DNA of 64,000 nt from a virus: positions 1-64,000 of the IMG/VR virus record IMGVR_UViG_3300042549_000858. The stretch is one strand, 5' to 3'. Of this stretch, positions 51,624-59,458 are shown piece by piece (positions within the stretch are counted from its first letter, which is position 1; each line of letters starts with the position of its first letter). Below the pieces are notes generated by a model that worked only from the letters and a program-made list of their open reading frames with translations, was not told the DNA's origin and searched no databases. Made by a program: the position numbers and the translations under genes.

Positions 51624-52503
51624 GCAAGAAGACTATGTAGGTAGCAAGACGCCATACGATAGGTACGTTTCGTTAGTGAACGAAGCGCGTGCCAAGGGGC
51701 ATACTCATTGGATTAACGATGAGATTCCCGTAGCACATAACACATTGAAGTTCTACAACGAGTTGAAGCACAAGCGTCCTGACATTGTGGTGCGGTTCGA
51801 TACCCATGCGAGTTTCTACAACGGCAAAGACTATCGTGTGTTCGCTGACTTAGGCATCGCCTACAAGGACTGCCCTGAGATTCAAGTGGGGATTATTGGG
51901 TTGGAGAACGATGGTGGTGCGCATGGTGAGTTGATGTATACAGTCACATCAGACCGCATTACCAACGATAAGTATGCGTCGTACAGCAAGGGGTACAAGG
52001 TCAAGAAGACAAAGAACTTTAGCAATGCTGTGAAGAACGCTGTGCAGTTCTTGAAGCCCATGTTGTTCGAGGAGATGAGGAGCAAGCATGACTTGGAATT
52101 CAACAGCGCAATAGAAAACCTACGCGCACCGTCCAAGGAGAAGTTGTATGGTGTATCAAACATGGGACGCCACATCATCATTGATGAAATACGCAACATG
52201 GTGCGCATGGGTTATGTACCAGTCACACCCTCATTCACCGACGCCATGCACGTTCTCAAAGAGGAAGATGCTGAGATTCAACAGGCGTTGAACTACAAGC
52301 CCAAGTCATGTTTTGTGTGGGCTAAGAAGGACAAGGTTGAGTATCAGGTCGAGGGTGAAGAGCGCAAGGTGGTGTACAACCTACAAGACGTGCCCGAGTT
52401 CATAATGGATAAGGTGTCCGTCCTACAAATCGGTAGCGAAGGCAAGCCAATCATGGACGTTGGCGTGAAGATTGATAACACAACCTATTGGATATTCCTA
52501 TGA
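51616..52503 (+). CDS. Unknown early protein; C-terminus paralogous to next gene
   Basis: 295 residues. The middle contains VRFDTHASFYNGKDYRVFAD and HGELMYTVTSDRITNDKYAS. The C-terminal about 45 residues (LQDVPEFIMDKVSVLQIG, then DVGVKIDNTTYWIF) resemble the C-terminus of the next protein, suggesting a duplicated domain. No catalytic motif recognised. It overlaps both neighbours. Confidence 0.6.
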   Translation: MIKQEDYVGSKTPYDRYVSLVNEARAKGHTHWINDEIPVAHNTLKFYNELKHKRPDIVVRFDTHASFYNGKDYRVFADLGIAYKDCPEIQVGIIGLENDGGAHGELMYTVTSDRITNDKYASYSKGYKVKKTKNFSNAVKNAVQFLKPMLFEEMRSKHDLEFNSAIENLRAPSKEKLYGVSNMGRHIIIDEIRNMVRMGYVPVTPSFTDAMHVLKEEDAEIQQALNYKPKSCFVWAKKDKVEYQVEGEERKVVYNLQDVPEFIMDKVSVLQIGSEGKPIMDVGVKIDNTTYWIFL

Positions 52504-52925
52504 TTATTACGAAGAACGGCGCACCGCCGTTTGTGAGTTGGGAAGACTACGAACGGTTGGTCAATCACCCCGAAGCACCGACACCGTTGTCCCAATCCAT
52601 TAGCCTAGACATGCGGTACTCAGGTGTTTGGTACAGCGCAGTAAGTGTGTACACCATGCTGACACACGGTATGGTTGCTGACAACCTATCGCAAGATGTA
52701 TTAAGGGTTTCTATCAATGAGGACGGGACGTTTAATATCGTAGACTTTACACTGCCAAGTTCTGAAGGTAGGATAAAGAAAAACCTAGCACAAGTAGATG
52801 TACCGCAATGGATAATGGAGAGCGTATCCATGTTGCGTATCAGTGATGCTAACGAGAAGGTAGATGAACTTGGTATGAAAATACACGACAAGTTGTATTA
52901 CTTAAAAGAGAGGACTAACACATGA
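52500..52925 (+). CDS. Unknown early protein sharing the C-terminal domain of its neighbour
   Basis: 141 residues from ATG 52500 (ATGA overlap). Opening MIITKNGAPPFVSWEDYERL; C-terminus QVDVPQWIMESVSMLRIS, then ELGMKIHDKLYYLKE, aligns with the end of the 51616 protein (DVPxxIMxxVSxLxI pattern). Function unknown. Confidence 0.6.
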   Translation: MIITKNGAPPFVSWEDYERLVNHPEAPTPLSQSISLDMRYSGVWYSAVSVYTMLTHGMVADNLSQDVLRVSINEDGTFNIVDFTLPSSEGRIKKNLAQVDVPQWIMESVSMLRISDANEKVDELGMKIHDKLYYLKERTNT

Positions 52926-53137
52926 CCAAACGCGAAACAATACTTGCTTTTTTAAAAGACATGTTGCGCCCACGCACCCTGCAAGAGATGATAAACATTG
53001 AATTGCGTGATGCGTATCTAGCCAAGATGCACGCGGAGAATTCGCTTGAGTATGCGACGAGCATAGTTGAATACAACCGTCAACGTATTCGTAGGCTTGA
53101 AGAGAAACTTAAAGAACTGGAGAAACCAAATGCTTGA
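52922..53137 (+). CDS. Small coiled-coil early protein
   Basis: 71 residues. Charged helices throughout (TLQEMINIELRDAYLAKMHA; YNRQRIRRLEEKLKELEKPN) with heptad-like spacing. ATGA overlap upstream. Followed by a short membrane protein that overlaps its end. Function unknown. Confidence 0.6.
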   Translation: MTKRETILAFLKDMLRPRTLQEMINIELRDAYLAKMHAENSLEYATSIVEYNRQRIRRLEEKLKELEKPNA

Positions 53138-53234
53138 AACAATCGCATGGATAGTATTTCTAATGTGCCTTGGCGCAATCATTGTTGTTGGCGTAGCAAT
53201 AGCAATCGTGATGATTACTAGGGAAGATATATGA
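53130..53234 (+). CDS. Very short single-pass membrane protein
   Basis: 34 residues. Nearly all is one hydrophobic helix (TIAWIVFLMCLGAIIVVGVA, then IAIVMITREDI). The ATG has GGAGAAA upstream and overlaps the previous stop; its own stop overlaps the next ATG (ATGA). The coupling on both sides supports it as a real gene. Role unknown; may alter the host membrane early in infection. Confidence 0.6.
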   Translation: MLETIAWIVFLMCLGAIIVVGVAIAIVMITREDI

Positions 53235-53449
53235 GTGATGATTACGAAGACGAAGCGTTCAAAGAGTTAGAGAGTCGGCTAGGTAGAGACAAACTAAAAC
53301 AAGTTATGACAAACCTAGACAGTGAACTATCTATATACCGCAATGAAATCATAGAAGAAATTGCCAAAGAGATTGAGGGATTCACTCCCGCATTTGGCAT
53401 AGACACAACTAGCAGTTTCGCTATATTTGTAAGGGGGATGAAGACATGA
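53231..53449 (+). CDS. Small acidic early protein
   Basis: 72 residues, acidic and helical (DDYEDEAFKELESRLGRDKL; IYRNEIIEEIAKEIEGFTPA). No family recognised. ATGA overlaps on both sides. Function unknown. Confidence 0.6.
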   Translation: MSDDYEDEAFKELESRLGRDKLKQVMTNLDSELSIYRNEIIEEIAKEIEGFTPAFGIDTTSSFAIFVRGMKT

Positions 53450-53655
53450 GTAACGAAGTAAATAAAAACCTAACCATAGAAGATGTTATAGCGCATATGA
53501 AAGAGGTATTACCCACGGTTGGCAACCTATCAGAACCCACAAAGTTATTGGTGAGTGCGGCACACATGCAAGTCATGCGGCAGATGCTTGATGCGGGAAC
53601 GCTAGGTAATTTACCTATGACACCACGTAAAGATATTTACGAGGATGAAGAATGA
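53446..53655 (+). CDS. Small early protein
   Basis: 69 residues, helical (NLTIEDVIAHMKEVLPTVGN; LLVSAAHMQVMRQMLDAGTL) with an acidic end (DIYEDEE). No recognised motif. Overlaps both neighbours by 4 bases. Confidence 0.6.
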   Translation: MSNEVNKNLTIEDVIAHMKEVLPTVGNLSEPTKLLVSAAHMQVMRQMLDAGTLGNLPMTPRKDIYEDEE

Positions 53656-53879
53656 AGTGTCCTAAATGTGAGAAGGACAAGATAGCAATAACTGAGACGA
53701 TTCAAAACGAAGAGTTCACTTACCGCAGACGATACTGCAAACTTTGTTTCTGTGTGTTCAAGACAAAAGAAGAAGTATTTGAAGGGGCATTGCCTCAGAA
53801 GAATAGGCTAACCACGCCCAAAGAGAAAGAGTATCAAAAGACTTACGCGACTAACGCACTTAAACAATATTGGGGGTGA
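53652..53879 (+). CDS. Small zinc-ribbon protein (NrdR-like N-terminus)
   Basis: 75 residues. MKCPKCEKDK (Cys3, Cys6) and YCKLCFCVF (Cys29, Cys32) with TYRRRYC between resemble the zinc ribbon of NrdR-type regulators, but the ATP-cone domain is absent. The C-terminus is Lys/Thr-rich. Possibly a transcription-related or structural zinc protein. Confidence 0.65.
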   Translation: MKCPKCEKDKIAITETIQNEEFTYRRRYCKLCFCVFKTKEEVFEGALPQKNRLTTPKEKEYQKTYATNALKQYWG

Positions 53880-53881
53880 AG

Positions 53882-54136
53882 ATGACACAGGAGAAGTTAG
53901 GGTTCAACGGCACGACAGCCGACGATATACAGGTGAGCGGTAACCACTACAAAGATATGGCAGTGCAACCGTGGCACGTGATGGAGTCGGTGCTTACCCG
54001 TGAGGAGTTCATTGGGTTTCTTAAAGGTAACGTAATTAAATATTCCCTACGTGCGGGACGAAAAGAAGGCAGTGACGATGCGGGTAAAGCACGCCACTAC
54101 ATGCAGAAACTAAAGGAGGTAACCAATGACAAATGA
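53882..54136 (+). CDS. DUF3310 family protein
   Basis: 84 residues from ATG 53882 (GGGGGTGA upstream). The signature VSGNHYKDMAVQPWHVMESV followed by GFLKGNVIKYSLRAGRK and KARHYMQKL is that of DUF3310 (from memory), a small protein found in many phages among nucleotide metabolism and replication genes. Biochemical function unproven. Confidence 0.8.
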   Translation: MTQEKLGFNGTTADDIQVSGNHYKDMAVQPWHVMESVLTREEFIGFLKGNVIKYSLRAGRKEGSDDAGKARHYMQKLKEVTNDK

Positions 54137-54341
54137 AGAACAGATTGCCAAGTTAACAGAGATGTTAGAGATACAACAAAAGTTGCATGAGACAGCGATA
54201 GATATGCTCAAGCCCGCGATAGAAATAGCAGTGCAGAAAGAGCGTGAGGCGTGCGCAAAGATGTCTGAAGAATGGGCAGGATATGGTCAAGGTAGTTTTT
54301 GGCAGTTTGCTAATGCAATCAGAGCAAGGGGACAAGCATGA
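54126..54341 (+). CDS. Small helical early protein
   Basis: 71 residues. Long helix (EEQIAKLTEMLEIQQKLHET), then EIAVQKEREACAKMSEEWAG and QFANAIRARGQA. The segment QKEREACAKMSEEW recurs in phage hypotheticals. Overlaps its neighbours by 11 and 4 bases. Function unknown. Confidence 0.6.
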   Translation: MTNEEQIAKLTEMLEIQQKLHETAIDMLKPAIEIAVQKEREACAKMSEEWAGYGQGSFWQFANAIRARGQA

Positions 54342-54637
54342 CACCCGAAAAGAAAGTTAAAAACGCAGTCGTAAAGATGCTGAAACTATACAAGAACTTG
54401 TATTACTTTTACCCAGTGATGGGTGGGTATGGTGCGGCGGGTATACCTGATATTGTGGTTTGCTATCGCGGTTATTTCATAGCCGTTGAGTGCAAGGCAG
54501 GTAAGGGTAAGACAACCGCACTACAGGACAAGAACTTGAAACAAATCAGAGACGCAGAGGGCATAGCCATCGTTGTCAATGAAGAGAACCTGCAAGAGTT
54601 GCAGGACATATTAAACGTAATCCTAGAGGAGGAGTGA
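54338..54637 (+). CDS. VRR-NUC-type nuclease
   Basis: 99 residues, the usual length of phage stand-alone VRR-NUC nucleases. Key residues: GAAGIPDIVVCYRG (Asp38) and FIAVECKAGKGK (Glu51, Lys53), the PD-(D/E)xK core, followed by QDKNLKQI (Gln63 in the TALQ position). It cuts branched or flapped DNA and probably helps process replication or recombination intermediates. Confidence 0.8.
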   Translation: MTPEKKVKNAVVKMLKLYKNLYYFYPVMGGYGAAGIPDIVVCYRGYFIAVECKAGKGKTTALQDKNLKQIRDAEGIAIVVNEENLQELQDILNVILEEE

Positions 54638-55218
54638 TGGGAACTTTAAGAGAACAAATGGCGAAAGTCATACAAGAGTGGGATAAAGAAGACGAACAAC
54701 CTATACAGGAGAAAACCGTGGAAAAGAAACAAACAACTACAGCAAAAATCGTTGGGTTCATACGTGACAACCCAAACATCGAGAGCACCGCACTACGTGA
54801 CAAGGTAGCGCATAAGTACCCCGACATTACCTTTAAAAACATTGCGTCAATCCTCAAGCAGTTGACAGATGCAAACTACTTAGACCGCCAAGGTTCAACG
54901 ATTGAAACGTCAAGAGGCGCACGACAAACATTTACCTATACCGTTGTGCCCGACGACATACGCATAGCACGTAGAAAAGCACAGAAAAATAAGATGAAAG
55001 GTATGGTCGAGCGTGCGGCTATGGCACGTGCGGCAAAAGAAGCAAAGCGCGAAGCGAGGGCTACACAGGTTGGCATTAGCGACTTGGTGCCTGAGAAGGT
55101 GGCAGAGAAATTTGAGCACAGAACATTACGGTGGAGAGCCGATGATGTGATTAACTCACTATCAGTTATACAAGCGCGTGAGTTGTATGACCGACTGAAG
55201 CAAATTTTTGGAGGTTGA
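54637..55218 (+). CDS. Winged-helix-like early protein
   Basis: 193 residues; the ATG overlaps the upstream stop (TGATG). Residues about 33-95 (KIVGFIRDNPNIESTALRDK, then ITFKNIASILKQLTDANYLD, then a beta hairpin with TFTYTV) look like a winged helix. A basic helix follows (ARRKAQKNKMKGMVERAAMA, then ARAAKEAKREAR). Possible DNA-binding or transcription protein; the target is unknown. Confidence 0.6.
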   Translation: MGTLREQMAKVIQEWDKEDEQPIQEKTVEKKQTTTAKIVGFIRDNPNIESTALRDKVAHKYPDITFKNIASILKQLTDANYLDRQGSTIETSRGARQTFTYTVVPDDIRIARRKAQKNKMKGMVERAAMARAAKEAKREARATQVGISDLVPEKVAEKFEHRTLRWRADDVINSLSVIQARELYDRLKQIFGG

Positions 55219-55219
55219 T

Positions 55220-55486
55220 ATGACCAAGATGAAAGAGCAAGAACTTGGGGAGTGGCGAGAGAATCCATTCCTACACCCTGACGTACGTAAACACGTACAG
55301 AAACTAAAAAACGATTTGTTGGAGTCAAAACTGTTTAATGCAATCGAGGGTAGGAAGTTGGAGTGGATAGAAGCAACGTACCCCGACATCATCAAGCAGT
55401 ACGACGCCATACGAGAACTTGAGAAGGCTGAACAGTCAGCATGGGCAGACAAAAACACCGAACCGTTTTTTGGAGAAATCAAATGA
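55220..55486 (+). CDS. Small helical early protein, paralogue of next gene
   Basis: 88 residues from ATG 55220 (GGAGG upstream). Charged helix (HVQKLKNDLLESKLFNAIEG) followed by EATYPDIIKQYDAIRELEKA. The latter aligns with QEAYPEIVAQHKAVEDLKRA in the next protein, so the two probably arose by duplication. Function unknown. Confidence 0.6.
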   Translation: MTKMKEQELGEWRENPFLHPDVRKHVQKLKNDLLESKLFNAIEGRKLEWIEATYPDIIKQYDAIRELEKAEQSAWADKNTEPFFGEIK

Positions 55487-55728
55487 ACGCAGACGAAACA
55501 AGAGAAGAGTTGAAACGTCTTGACGACCGTATCAGTTTGCAGAACGAAACAATGAAAGCCATGTGGAAGCGTTGGGAAGTTATGTTCGAGCGTGATAAGT
55601 GGTTGCAAGAGGCGTACCCCGAAATCGTTGCACAGCACAAAGCAGTTGAGGATTTAAAACGTGCAAGTAGAGTTGGTGTTGGTGGGTTAGCACGCCCCAA
55701 AGTTACTAAAGCGGAGGAGAACAAATGA
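55483..55728 (+). CDS. Small helical early protein, paralogue of previous gene
   Basis: 81 residues from ATG 55483 (ATGA overlap). Coiled-coil-like N-terminus (ADETREELKRLDDRISLQNE) and the shared segment QEAYPEIVAQHKAVEDLKRA. The C-terminus is basic (ARPKVTKAEENK). Function unknown. Confidence 0.6.
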   Translation: MNADETREELKRLDDRISLQNETMKAMWKRWEVMFERDKWLQEAYPEIVAQHKAVEDLKRASRVGVGGLARPKVTKAEENK

Positions 55729-55877
55729 TTGGAGAAGACGATGATGACATCCAAGAGTACAAGAAGCCTTGGGTTGGGTTGACGGATAGAGAAATGATGG
55801 ACGTCATACACCTAGATGACACGCCAATGGAAATGGGGCGAAAAATAGAAGCCAAACTGAAAGAAAAAAATGGCTAG
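55725..55877 (+). CDS. Small acidic early protein
   Basis: 50 residues (MIGEDDDDIQEYKKPWVGLT, then DREMMDVIHLDDTPMEMGRK). ATGA overlap upstream and an 8-base overlap with the sigma-like gene downstream. The WVGLTDREMMD segment is common in phage hypotheticals. Function unknown. Confidence 0.6.
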   Translation: MIGEDDDDIQEYKKPWVGLTDREMMDVIHLDDTPMEMGRKIEAKLKEKNG

Positions 55878-56340
55878 ACCCTACGGCAAAATAAACAAGG
55901 GGCACACCATACCCTACGGCACGATGGTAAATGCTGGTTATGAATTGCGCCAAGCCTACTACGGCGGGTATAAAAATGACAATGAGTTTCCTGAGTTGCC
56001 ATGCCCGCCACAGCCCACAGAATATGTATGCCCCGAAGAAGAGTTGTACAGGAAAGAAGTCTCAGCGTTTGTACAAGAACTGCTAGATGTGCTGACACCT
56101 AGAGAATCCAAAGTGTTGCGCTTTAGATTTGGTATTGAACTTGAATGTGACCATACGCTTGATGAAATTGCGGGGATGTATGACCTAACAAGGGAGCGTA
56201 TTCGACAGATTGAGATGAAAGCAATACGCAAACTGAAGCACCCCGAACTTAAACTTGCAGAAGTCTTTGCACCCGAAGATTGCTACGAACCAACTAATAG
56301 AAAGAAAAGAACACATGAACGTATTGACAGTAGATTTTGA
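55870..56340 (+). CDS. Sigma70 region 4-like transcription protein
   Basis: 156 residues. Residues about 65-125 match sigma70 region 4: LTPRESKVLRFRFGIE, then TLDEIAGMYDLTRERIRQIE and MKAIRKLKHPEL; the HTH is at about 97-118 and its last half is very near the RpoD consensus. Regions 2 and 3 are absent; the N-terminus (about 1-60) is Tyr/Gly/Pro-rich instead. A region 4 on its own could redirect RNA polymerase to phage promoters or bind the -35 element. Overlaps the DNA polymerase gene. Confidence 0.8.
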   Translation: MARPYGKINKGHTIPYGTMVNAGYELRQAYYGGYKNDNEFPELPCPPQPTEYVCPEEELYRKEVSAFVQELLDVLTPRESKVLRFRFGIELECDHTLDEIAGMYDLTRERIRQIEMKAIRKLKHPELKLAEVFAPEDCYEPTNRKKRTHERIDSRF

Positions 56341-58147
56341 GACGTACTACACCAGTGGGGACTTAGGGTTCAAGAAGCAGACCACTGAAGAGTATGTGCG
56401 TGACCCGCGATTCCATGTGATTGGTGTGTCGGTGCAAGTGGATGGTGGCAAGCCTGAGTGGTTCAGTGGTGACTACATGCAGACCTACGAGTTCCTAAAA
56501 CGATTCGACTGGGCTAACAGCATGGCGGTTGCACACAATGCCATGTTCGATATGGCAATCCTAAGTTGGCACTACAACATCAAACCTATGGCTATCGGTG
56601 ACACGTTGAGCATGGCACGTGCCGTGCATGGCACTGAGGTGGGTGGCAGTCTTGAGAAGTTGGCTGTGCACTATGGGCTTGGCGTCAAGGGTAAAGAAGT
56701 TGTCACGGCTATTGACTTGAAGCGTAAGGACTTCACAACGCGTCAACTTGATGCGTATGGTGACTACTGTAAGAACGACGTAGCACTTACCTACGACTTA
56801 TTCCGAACACTACTGCCTTCATTCAAGATGCTAGAGTTGAAGTTGATTGATACAACTATCAGGATGTTTACAGAACCAGTTTTAAGGCTCGATCCGGGCC
56901 TACTTGAAAAGCATCTTGTCCAAGTACGTGATAGGAAGGCTAAGTCACTTGCAGCAGCAGGTTGTTCTATCGAAGATTTAATGTCCAACAAGAAGTTTGC
57001 AGAAGTTCTACGCAAGTTGGGTGTCGAACCGCCTATGAAGATAAGCCCAACTACGGGCAAGGAGACGCTTGCACTGGCTAAGAACGACGAAGAGTTCAAA
57101 ACGTTGGCTGACCATAAAGATATACAAGTGCAAGCAGTTGTTGCCGCACGGCTTGGCAATAAAACTACGCTAGAAGAAACCCGCACCGAGCGGTTGATTG
57201 GGATTGCCACAAGAGGACTGATACCTGTACCCCTCTCATACTACGCCGCACACACGGGACGGTGGGGTGGGTCGGACAAACTTAATTTCCAAAACTTTCC
57301 CTCACGTGGCGAGAACGCGGGGGTATTGAAGAACGCAATCCTAGCCCCCGAAGGGCATGTGATTATTGACTGCGACTCATCGCAGATTGAAGCCCGTGTG
57401 CTTGCATGGTTCGCGGGACAAACAGATTTAGTGGAGGCATTTGCGAATGGCGAGGACGTATACAAAATCATGGCGTCGCAGATTTACCGCAAGCCCATCG
57501 AAGAAGTCTTGGATACTAAGGCGAACCCCGAACGGTTTGTGGGTAAAACCACAATTCTTGGAGCGGGTTATGGCATGGGCGGTACGAAGTTCCAAGCGCA
57601 ACTCAAGACGTTTGACGTCACAGTTACTGAGGGAGAAGCCGCAGGGATTATCAAAACCTATCGAGAAACCTACCCCTATATTCCCGCCCTATGGCAAGCA
57701 GGCTCCACGGCGATTACTGCTCTAGCAAACGGGCAAACAACCAAGTGGGGCAACGGTTGCATTGAGATACATAAAGATGGTATCCTCATGCCTAACGGTT
57801 TGTACCAACGGTATCCAAACTTGCGAAAAATGGTGGACGACCAAGGCAAGACGCAGTACGTCTATGACTCCCGTAAGGGCATAGTAAAACTGTATGGTGG
57901 CAAGTTGACAGAGAACGTTTGTCAGGGTTTGGCACGTTGCATCATTGGCGAACAGATGTTGAGAATTGCAAAGAGATACCGTGTCGTGCTTACTGTTCAC
58001 GATGCTGTGGCATGTGTTGCTCCAAAAGAAGAGGCCGAAGAAGCCAAGCAATACGTGATGGAATGTATGCGCTATGTACCCGAATGGGCGAAAGGCATAC
58101 CATTAAATTGTGAGGCTGGCTATGGAGATAGTTATGGAGATTGTTAA
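56315..58147 (+). CDS. DNA polymerase, family A, with 3'-5' exonuclease
   Basis: 610 residues from ATG 56315 (inside the sigma-like gene). Exonuclease sites: Asp7 and Glu9 (VDFET), AHNAMFDM (Asn75, Asp79), and YCKND (Asp155). Polymerase motif A: DCDSSQIEAR (Asp352); motif B about 407-421 (RFVGKTTILGAGYGMG); motif C: VHDAV (His561, Asp562), with Ala after the Asp instead of the usual Glu. It copies the phage genome. Length and order are normal for phage family A enzymes. Confidence 0.93.
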   Translation: MNVLTVDFETYYTSGDLGFKKQTTEEYVRDPRFHVIGVSVQVDGGKPEWFSGDYMQTYEFLKRFDWANSMAVAHNAMFDMAILSWHYNIKPMAIGDTLSMARAVHGTEVGGSLEKLAVHYGLGVKGKEVVTAIDLKRKDFTTRQLDAYGDYCKNDVALTYDLFRTLLPSFKMLELKLIDTTIRMFTEPVLRLDPGLLEKHLVQVRDRKAKSLAAAGCSIEDLMSNKKFAEVLRKLGVEPPMKISPTTGKETLALAKNDEEFKTLADHKDIQVQAVVAARLGNKTTLEETRTERLIGIATRGLIPVPLSYYAAHTGRWGGSDKLNFQNFPSRGENAGVLKNAILAPEGHVIIDCDSSQIEARVLAWFAGQTDLVEAFANGEDVYKIMASQIYRKPIEEVLDTKANPERFVGKTTILGAGYGMGGTKFQAQLKTFDVTVTEGEAAGIIKTYRETYPYIPALWQAGSTAITALANGQTTKWGNGCIEIHKDGILMPNGLYQRYPNLRKMVDDQGKTQYVYDSRKGIVKLYGGKLTENVCQGLARCIIGEQMLRIAKRYRVVLTVHDAVACVAPKEEAEEAKQYVMECMRYVPEWAKGIPLNCEAGYGDSYGDC

Positions 58148-58309
58148 ATGACACCGCAACCTATTACCACGTTCCCGCTTGGGTACGATGAGAAGACCGA
58201 GATGGTGCTTACTGCCGCGAATGAAATAGTTATTACGCACCCCGTAATGCCAACAATGATTTACGATGAAACTGTAATGCGTTGGGTTCACATCGAGGCA
58301 ACAAACTAA
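58148..58309 (+). CDS. Small protein between polymerase and nuclease genes
   Basis: 53 residues (MTPQPITTFPLGYDEKTEMV, then NEIVITHPVMPTMIYDETVM and RWVHIEATN). It starts directly after the polymerase stop (TAAATG) and its stop overlaps the next ATG (TAATG). Beta-rich; no recognised function. Coupling on both sides supports it as a gene. Confidence 0.6.
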   Translation: MTPQPITTFPLGYDEKTEMVLTAANEIVITHPVMPTMIYDETVMRWVHIEATN

Positions 58310-58995
58310 TGAACAAAGCACCCGCATGGAGTTACTCGAGCATCACGCTGTTCGACCAGTGCCCTAAAAAATATTACCACTTGCGAGTGGCAAAGGACAT
58401 CAAGGAACCTGAGAGCGACGCGATGATGTACGGCAAAGACTTGCACTCTGCCGCAGAGCACTACGTACGGGACGACAAACCACTACCCGCAAAGTACGAC
58501 TACATATTGCCAATGTTGGACGTGTTGAAAAACATGAAAGGCGAGAAGCATTGTGAACTCAAGATGGGCATCAAGAAAGAAGATGGACGCCTTGTACCTT
58601 GTGGCTTCTTTGATAAAGAAGTTTGGTATCGTGGCGTTGCTGACCTAATCGTTATCAACAAAGAAAAGAAGGAAGCCCGTGTAGTTGACTACAAGACGGG
58701 CAAGAGCAGTAAGTACGCTGACCCTAAACAACTTGCACTAATGGCGGCTTGCATATTCGTGCATTTCCCTGAGATAGAGACTGTGAAGGGTGGGCTACTG
58801 TTTGTCGTGGTGGGTGACTTCATCAGGGCGCAGTACAAAGTGGCTACTGGGCTTAACATATTTGCACAACTGGACGATACGTTGGTTACTCGTGAGACAG
58901 CATACGAGTCAGGCGTGTTTAATCCAAAGAAAAATTTCACATGTAAAGCATGGTGTCCCGTGCTTATATGTCCACACAACGGAAGGAATGAGTAA
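58309..58995 (+). CDS. Cas4/RecB-type PD-(D/E)xK exonuclease with Fe-S cysteines
   Basis: 228 residues from ATG 58309. Opening motif SYSSITLFDQCPKKYYHLR, then Asp112 (VADLIVI) and Asp127-x-Lys129 (VVDYKTG), the nuclease core. Cys18 together with Cys212, Cys216 and Cys221 (FTCKAWCPVLICP) matches the four-cysteine 4Fe-4S set of Cas4-like nucleases. It probably resects DNA ends in phage recombination or replication; no CRISPR array or cas gene is nearby. Confidence 0.8.
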   Translation: MNKAPAWSYSSITLFDQCPKKYYHLRVAKDIKEPESDAMMYGKDLHSAAEHYVRDDKPLPAKYDYILPMLDVLKNMKGEKHCELKMGIKKEDGRLVPCGFFDKEVWYRGVADLIVINKEKKEARVVDYKTGKSSKYADPKQLALMAACIFVHFPEIETVKGGLLFVVVGDFIRAQYKVATGLNIFAQLDDTLVTRETAYESGVFNPKKNFTCKAWCPVLICPHNGRNE

Positions 58996-59255
58996 TGACT
59001 TACAAGAACAAATCAGACCGCGATGCCAAGCATGAGTGGGAACTGGAAAAGAAACGTGCGGGTGCACACGAAGCACGCATGGAACGACAACGCGCTAGAC
59101 GTGCGCTGGACAAGAAGGGCGTAGACCGCAAGGGTAAAGATGTTGCCCACAAGGTTGCGCTGAGTAAGGGTGGCACTAACAAAGAGGGTTACACCTTGCA
59201 AGCCCCCGCAAAGAATCGTTCGTTCAAAAGGAATTCAGACAAGTCAATGAAATAA
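58995..59255 (+). CDS. Small basic HNH-like protein
   Basis: 86 residues, very basic. ARRALDKKGVDRKGKDVAHK, then VALSKGGTNKEGYTLQAPAK and NRSFKRN, is a conserved phage pattern resembling a minimal HNH fold (His in AHK, Asn in GGTN or KNR). Without the usual zinc cysteines it may only bind DNA. The stop of the nuclease gene abuts its ATG. Confidence 0.6.
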   Translation: MTYKNKSDRDAKHEWELEKKRAGAHEARMERQRARRALDKKGVDRKGKDVAHKVALSKGGTNKEGYTLQAPAKNRSFKRNSDKSMK

Positions 59256-59265
59256 AGTTGTTAGT

Positions 59266-59433
59266 GCGCCCCAAGGTTAGGTGTGAGTGGTAGGGGCGCG
59301 AGGGCTGTCAATCCCTTCATGGAAACGAAAACCGCACCAGTTAGAGCCTATCGACCCCTTTCTGAGGATAGGTGATTTAACCGACTGGCACCCGCAAGGT
59401 GCCGCCAATTTCCTCTAAACACAGACCGTGTTT
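59266..59433 (+). ncRNA. Structured leader or small RNA with four hairpins
   Basis: Four perfect stems in 168 bases: GCGCCCC/GGGGCGC (59266-59272 with 59293-59299), CCTATC/GATAGG (59347-59352 with 59367-59372), GGCACC/GGTGCC with a CGCAA loop (59387-59403), AAACAC/GTGTTT with an AGACC loop (59417-59433). No SD-preceded ORF fits. It ends 25 bases before the helicase ATG. The only long non-coding stretch inside the replication block; it could be a riboregulator, an RNA-processing site or an independent RNA. Confidence 0.45.
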
Positions 59434-59458
59434 GGAGTGCATAACAATCGGAGAGAGC

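Noticed and set aside
59266-59335. tRNA-like segment with a loop containing GTC after a GAGGG stem
   Set aside because: The loop is 8 nt when the stem pairs properly, there is no convincing D stem, and no T arm or GGTTCRA box follows.
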